Made by a program: the position numbers and the translations under genes. A stretch of 64,000 nucleotides of DNA from Dellaglioa kimchii. GTDB lineage: Bacteria > Bacillota > Bacilli > Lactobacillales > Lactobacillaceae. The stretch covers positions 1 through 64,000 of the forward strand of contig NZ_CP170736.1 in NCBI RefSeq assembly GCF_046115505.1, read 5' to 3'. The notes under the pieces were generated by a model. The model did not search any database. It saw only the letters and a list, made by a program, of their open reading frames with translations, and was not told where the DNA came from. Below, piece by piece: positions 62,357 to 64,000 of the stretch (positions within the stretch are counted from its first letter, which is position 1; each line of letters opens with the position of its first letter).

Positions 62357-62749
62357 ATGAAAAAAATAATTACTTATGGAACATTCGATTTATTACACAA
62401 GGGTCATGTGCGTATTTTACAGCGCGCTAAAGCAATGGGCGATCATTTAACAGTTTGTATTTCAACAGATAAATTTAACGCAATTAAAGGTAAAAAGGCT
62501 TACACATCATATGAAGATCGTAAATTCATTTTAGAAGCAATTAAGTACGTGGATGAAGTGATTCCAGAAACTGAATGGGATCAAAAAATTAGCGATGTTG
62601 TTGATAACCAGATTGATACATTTGTGATGGGTGACGATTGGACAGGTAAGTTTGATTTTCTAAGTGATTATTGCGAGGTTATTTACTTACCAAGGACAGA
62701 CGGTATTTCAACAACAAAGATTAAAAAAGATCTAGGAATGAACTTATAA
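62357..62749 (+). CDS. tagD: Glycerol-3-phosphate cytidylyltransferase
   Basis: A 130-aa nucleotidyltransferase that makes CDP-glycerol from CTP and sn-glycerol 3-phosphate, the donor for teichoic acid and for glycerophosphotransferases in this window. The nucleotide motif HxGH is H14-x2-H17 in YGTFDLLHKGHVRIL, and the C-terminal signature is RTDGISTTKIK, as in TagD/TarD. GAGGAG precedes the ATG by 8 bp. It stands 33 bp ahead of the TagF-like gene and is probably co-transcribed with it. It can also serve the TagB-like gene in the capsule cluster and the GT2-TagF fusion. Confidence 0.95.
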   Translation: MKKIITYGTFDLLHKGHVRILQRAKAMGDHLTVCISTDKFNAIKGKKAYTSYEDRKFILEAIKYVDEVIPETEWDQKISDVVDNQIDTFVMGDDWTGKFDFLSDYCEVIYLPRTDGISTTKIKKDLGMNL

Positions 62750-62782
62750 AATAGTTTATTTGTGTAGTAAGGAGAACAAATA

Positions 62783-63997
62783 ATGAATAAAATTAAAAAA
62801 GCATTTAAATATATAATTAAAAGATCAGGACGTCAAGTTTTGATACTATTGAATGACTTTTTGGTTAAATTCTCAGTTAACAAACATCAAGTTATATTTG
62901 AAAGTTTTAATGGTCGAGATATTAATGATAACCCAATGGCCATTTACAAGCAGACTAGACTAGACTTTGGCGAAGAAAATGCAAAGCTTTTATATTTTAG
63001 CGTTAAACCAAGTATGTACAATAAATTAAAAGAACAGTATCCTGAAATTAATTTAATAAAACGCTTTGGATTTTCTTGGACTATCAAAATGGCGAGGGCT
63101 GAATTTTGGGTATTTAATTCGAGACTACCTACCTGGTGGAAAAAGAATCCAAAAACGATTTATATTCAAACGTGGCATGGGACACCATTAAAGCATTTAG
63201 GTATGGATATTGAAAAAGTTGCAATGCCAGGATCAACCACAGAACAGTATCATGCTAATTTCACTGCAGAAGCAGCTCGTTGGGATTATTTAATAGCTCC
63301 TAATCAGTATTCGAAAAATATTTTTGAAAGTGCATTTGCTTTTAAAAATAAATCACTGGATATTGGGTACCCAAGAAATGATAGTCTATCCGTTGATAAT
63401 AACGAAAAAAATATTAAGTCATTAAAAAAGGCATATCTAGATAATGAAGATGCTAATGTTGTCCTTTATGCGCCCACATGGCGAGATGATAATTTCTATA
63501 CTCGAGGCGTTTATAAATTCGAAATGGCTTTTTCATTCGAATCATTTTTTCAACATGTATCAGAAGATACTATTTTAATTATGCGACCTCATTATTTAGT
63601 TAAGAATAGTATCAACATTGAAGGGTTTGAAGATCGTGTCAAAATTATGGCAGATGAAAATATTACTGAATTATATTTAATGAGTGATATGATGATTACG
63701 GATTATTCGTCAGTGATGTTTGATTTTGCTAATTTGAATCGACCAATGATGTTTTATTGTTATGATTTGGAACATTATCGGGATGAACTGCGCGGCTTTT
63801 ATATCAACTTTGAGATGGAAGCACCAGGTCCAATCGTAGAAAAAGAAGCAGATTTTTATAAACAATTAGATGTCTATACACAAAATGGCGGTTATCCTGG
63901 TTATGAAAAACAATTTAAAGATTTTCAAAATAAATTTATTGAATGGGATAACGGAAAAGCTTCTCAAAAAGTTTCTGATATTATCCTAGGTAAGTAA
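62783..63997 (+). CDS. TagF/TagB-like CDP-glycerol glycerophosphotransferase
   Basis: A 404-aa membrane-peripheral enzyme of PF04464. It opens with a basic, amphipathic N-terminus (MNKIKKAFKYIIKRSGRQ) and FESFNGRDINDNPMAIYKQT, then TWHGTPLKHLGMD with H132, LIMRPHYLVKN with the second histidine, and ITDYSSVMFDFANLNRPMMF. The N-terminus lacks the extra helices of long TagF polymerases, so it may be a primase (TagB-like) or a short polymerase. AAGGAG lies 9 bp before the ATG. With TagD 33 bp upstream it forms a glycerol-phosphate polymer module. It ends three bases before the window limit, so downstream genes are out of sight. Confidence 0.92.
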   Translation: MNKIKKAFKYIIKRSGRQVLILLNDFLVKFSVNKHQVIFESFNGRDINDNPMAIYKQTRLDFGEENAKLLYFSVKPSMYNKLKEQYPEINLIKRFGFSWTIKMARAEFWVFNSRLPTWWKKNPKTIYIQTWHGTPLKHLGMDIEKVAMPGSTTEQYHANFTAEAARWDYLIAPNQYSKNIFESAFAFKNKSLDIGYPRNDSLSVDNNEKNIKSLKKAYLDNEDANVVLYAPTWRDDNFYTRGVYKFEMAFSFESFFQHVSEDTILIMRPHYLVKNSINIEGFEDRVKIMADENITELYLMSDMMITDYSSVMFDFANLNRPMMFYCYDLEHYRDELRGFYINFEMEAPGPIVEKEADFYKQLDVYTQNGGYPGYEKQFKDFQNKFIEWDNGKASQKVSDIILGK

Positions 63998-64000
63998 GCA

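Overview
The window comes from an AT-rich Gram-positive bacterium of the order Lactobacillales, most likely a member of the Lactobacillaceae. This rests on the low GC content by eye, strong AGGAGG-type ribosome binding sites, frequent TTG starts, a PepS-type aminopeptidase, the DUF1659/DUF2922 pair, GW-module autolysins, and MutY and RumA-type enzymes without Fe-S cysteines. I cannot name the species from sequence alone. Nearly everything readable concerns the cell envelope.

Region 1 (1-22.8 kb): a GH1 6-phospho-beta-glucosidase, tRNA-Arg(CCU), a 256-bp IS3-type remnant, PepS, MnaA, Udk, Map, GalU and a YihY-type membrane protein. Interleaved with these are four intact copies and one ruined copy of a large polytopic membrane protein (about 580 aa, GT-C-like, PTPS_related type). 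Two intact copies lie in an apparent six-gene minus-strand operon: flavodoxin, GtrA-like protein, GtrB/CsbB-like glycosyltransferase, a 946-aa YfhO-like protein, and copies C and B. This looks like a three-component lipid-linked glycosylation system with extra GT-C acceptor enzymes.

Region 2 (23-39.7 kb): a Wzy-dependent exopolysaccharide/capsule cluster. The order is LCP protein, CpsC-like, CpsD-like tyrosine kinase, CapD-like dehydratase, CapM-like initiating transferase, CapN-like reductase, GT4, TagB/TagF-like glycerophosphotransferase, Wzy, GT2, Glf and Wzx, followed by an acyltransferase, a decayed ISL3-family element and a second, opposite-strand acyltransferase. The genes imply a heteropolymer with a FucNAc- or QuiNAc-type first sugar, galactofuranose, and possibly phosphoglycerol and O-acyl groups. 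No CpsB-type phosphatase is present.

Region 3 (40-51.6 kb): housekeeping and regulatory genes. These include a TIM-barrel protein, an APC permease, DUF2922 and DUF1659, a ComX/SigH-like sigma factor divergent from a probable ComK-like protein, two secreted autolysins (GH73 and amidase) sharing near-identical C-terminal modules, a RumA-type methyltransferase, RecX, MutY and NtdP.

Region 4 (51.7-57.5 kb): a LacI regulator followed by a catabolic operon: small unknown protein, TIM-barrel isomerase, permease, PfkB kinase, hexulose-phosphate synthase (HPS) and phosphohexuloisomerase (PHI). Two perfect GTAAACGTTTAC palindromes flank a clear promoter ahead of it.

Region 5 (57.6-64 kb): teichoic-acid-type genes: a 1144-aa GT2/TagF-like fusion, an AI-2E-family membrane protein, TagD and a further TagF/TagB-like protein.
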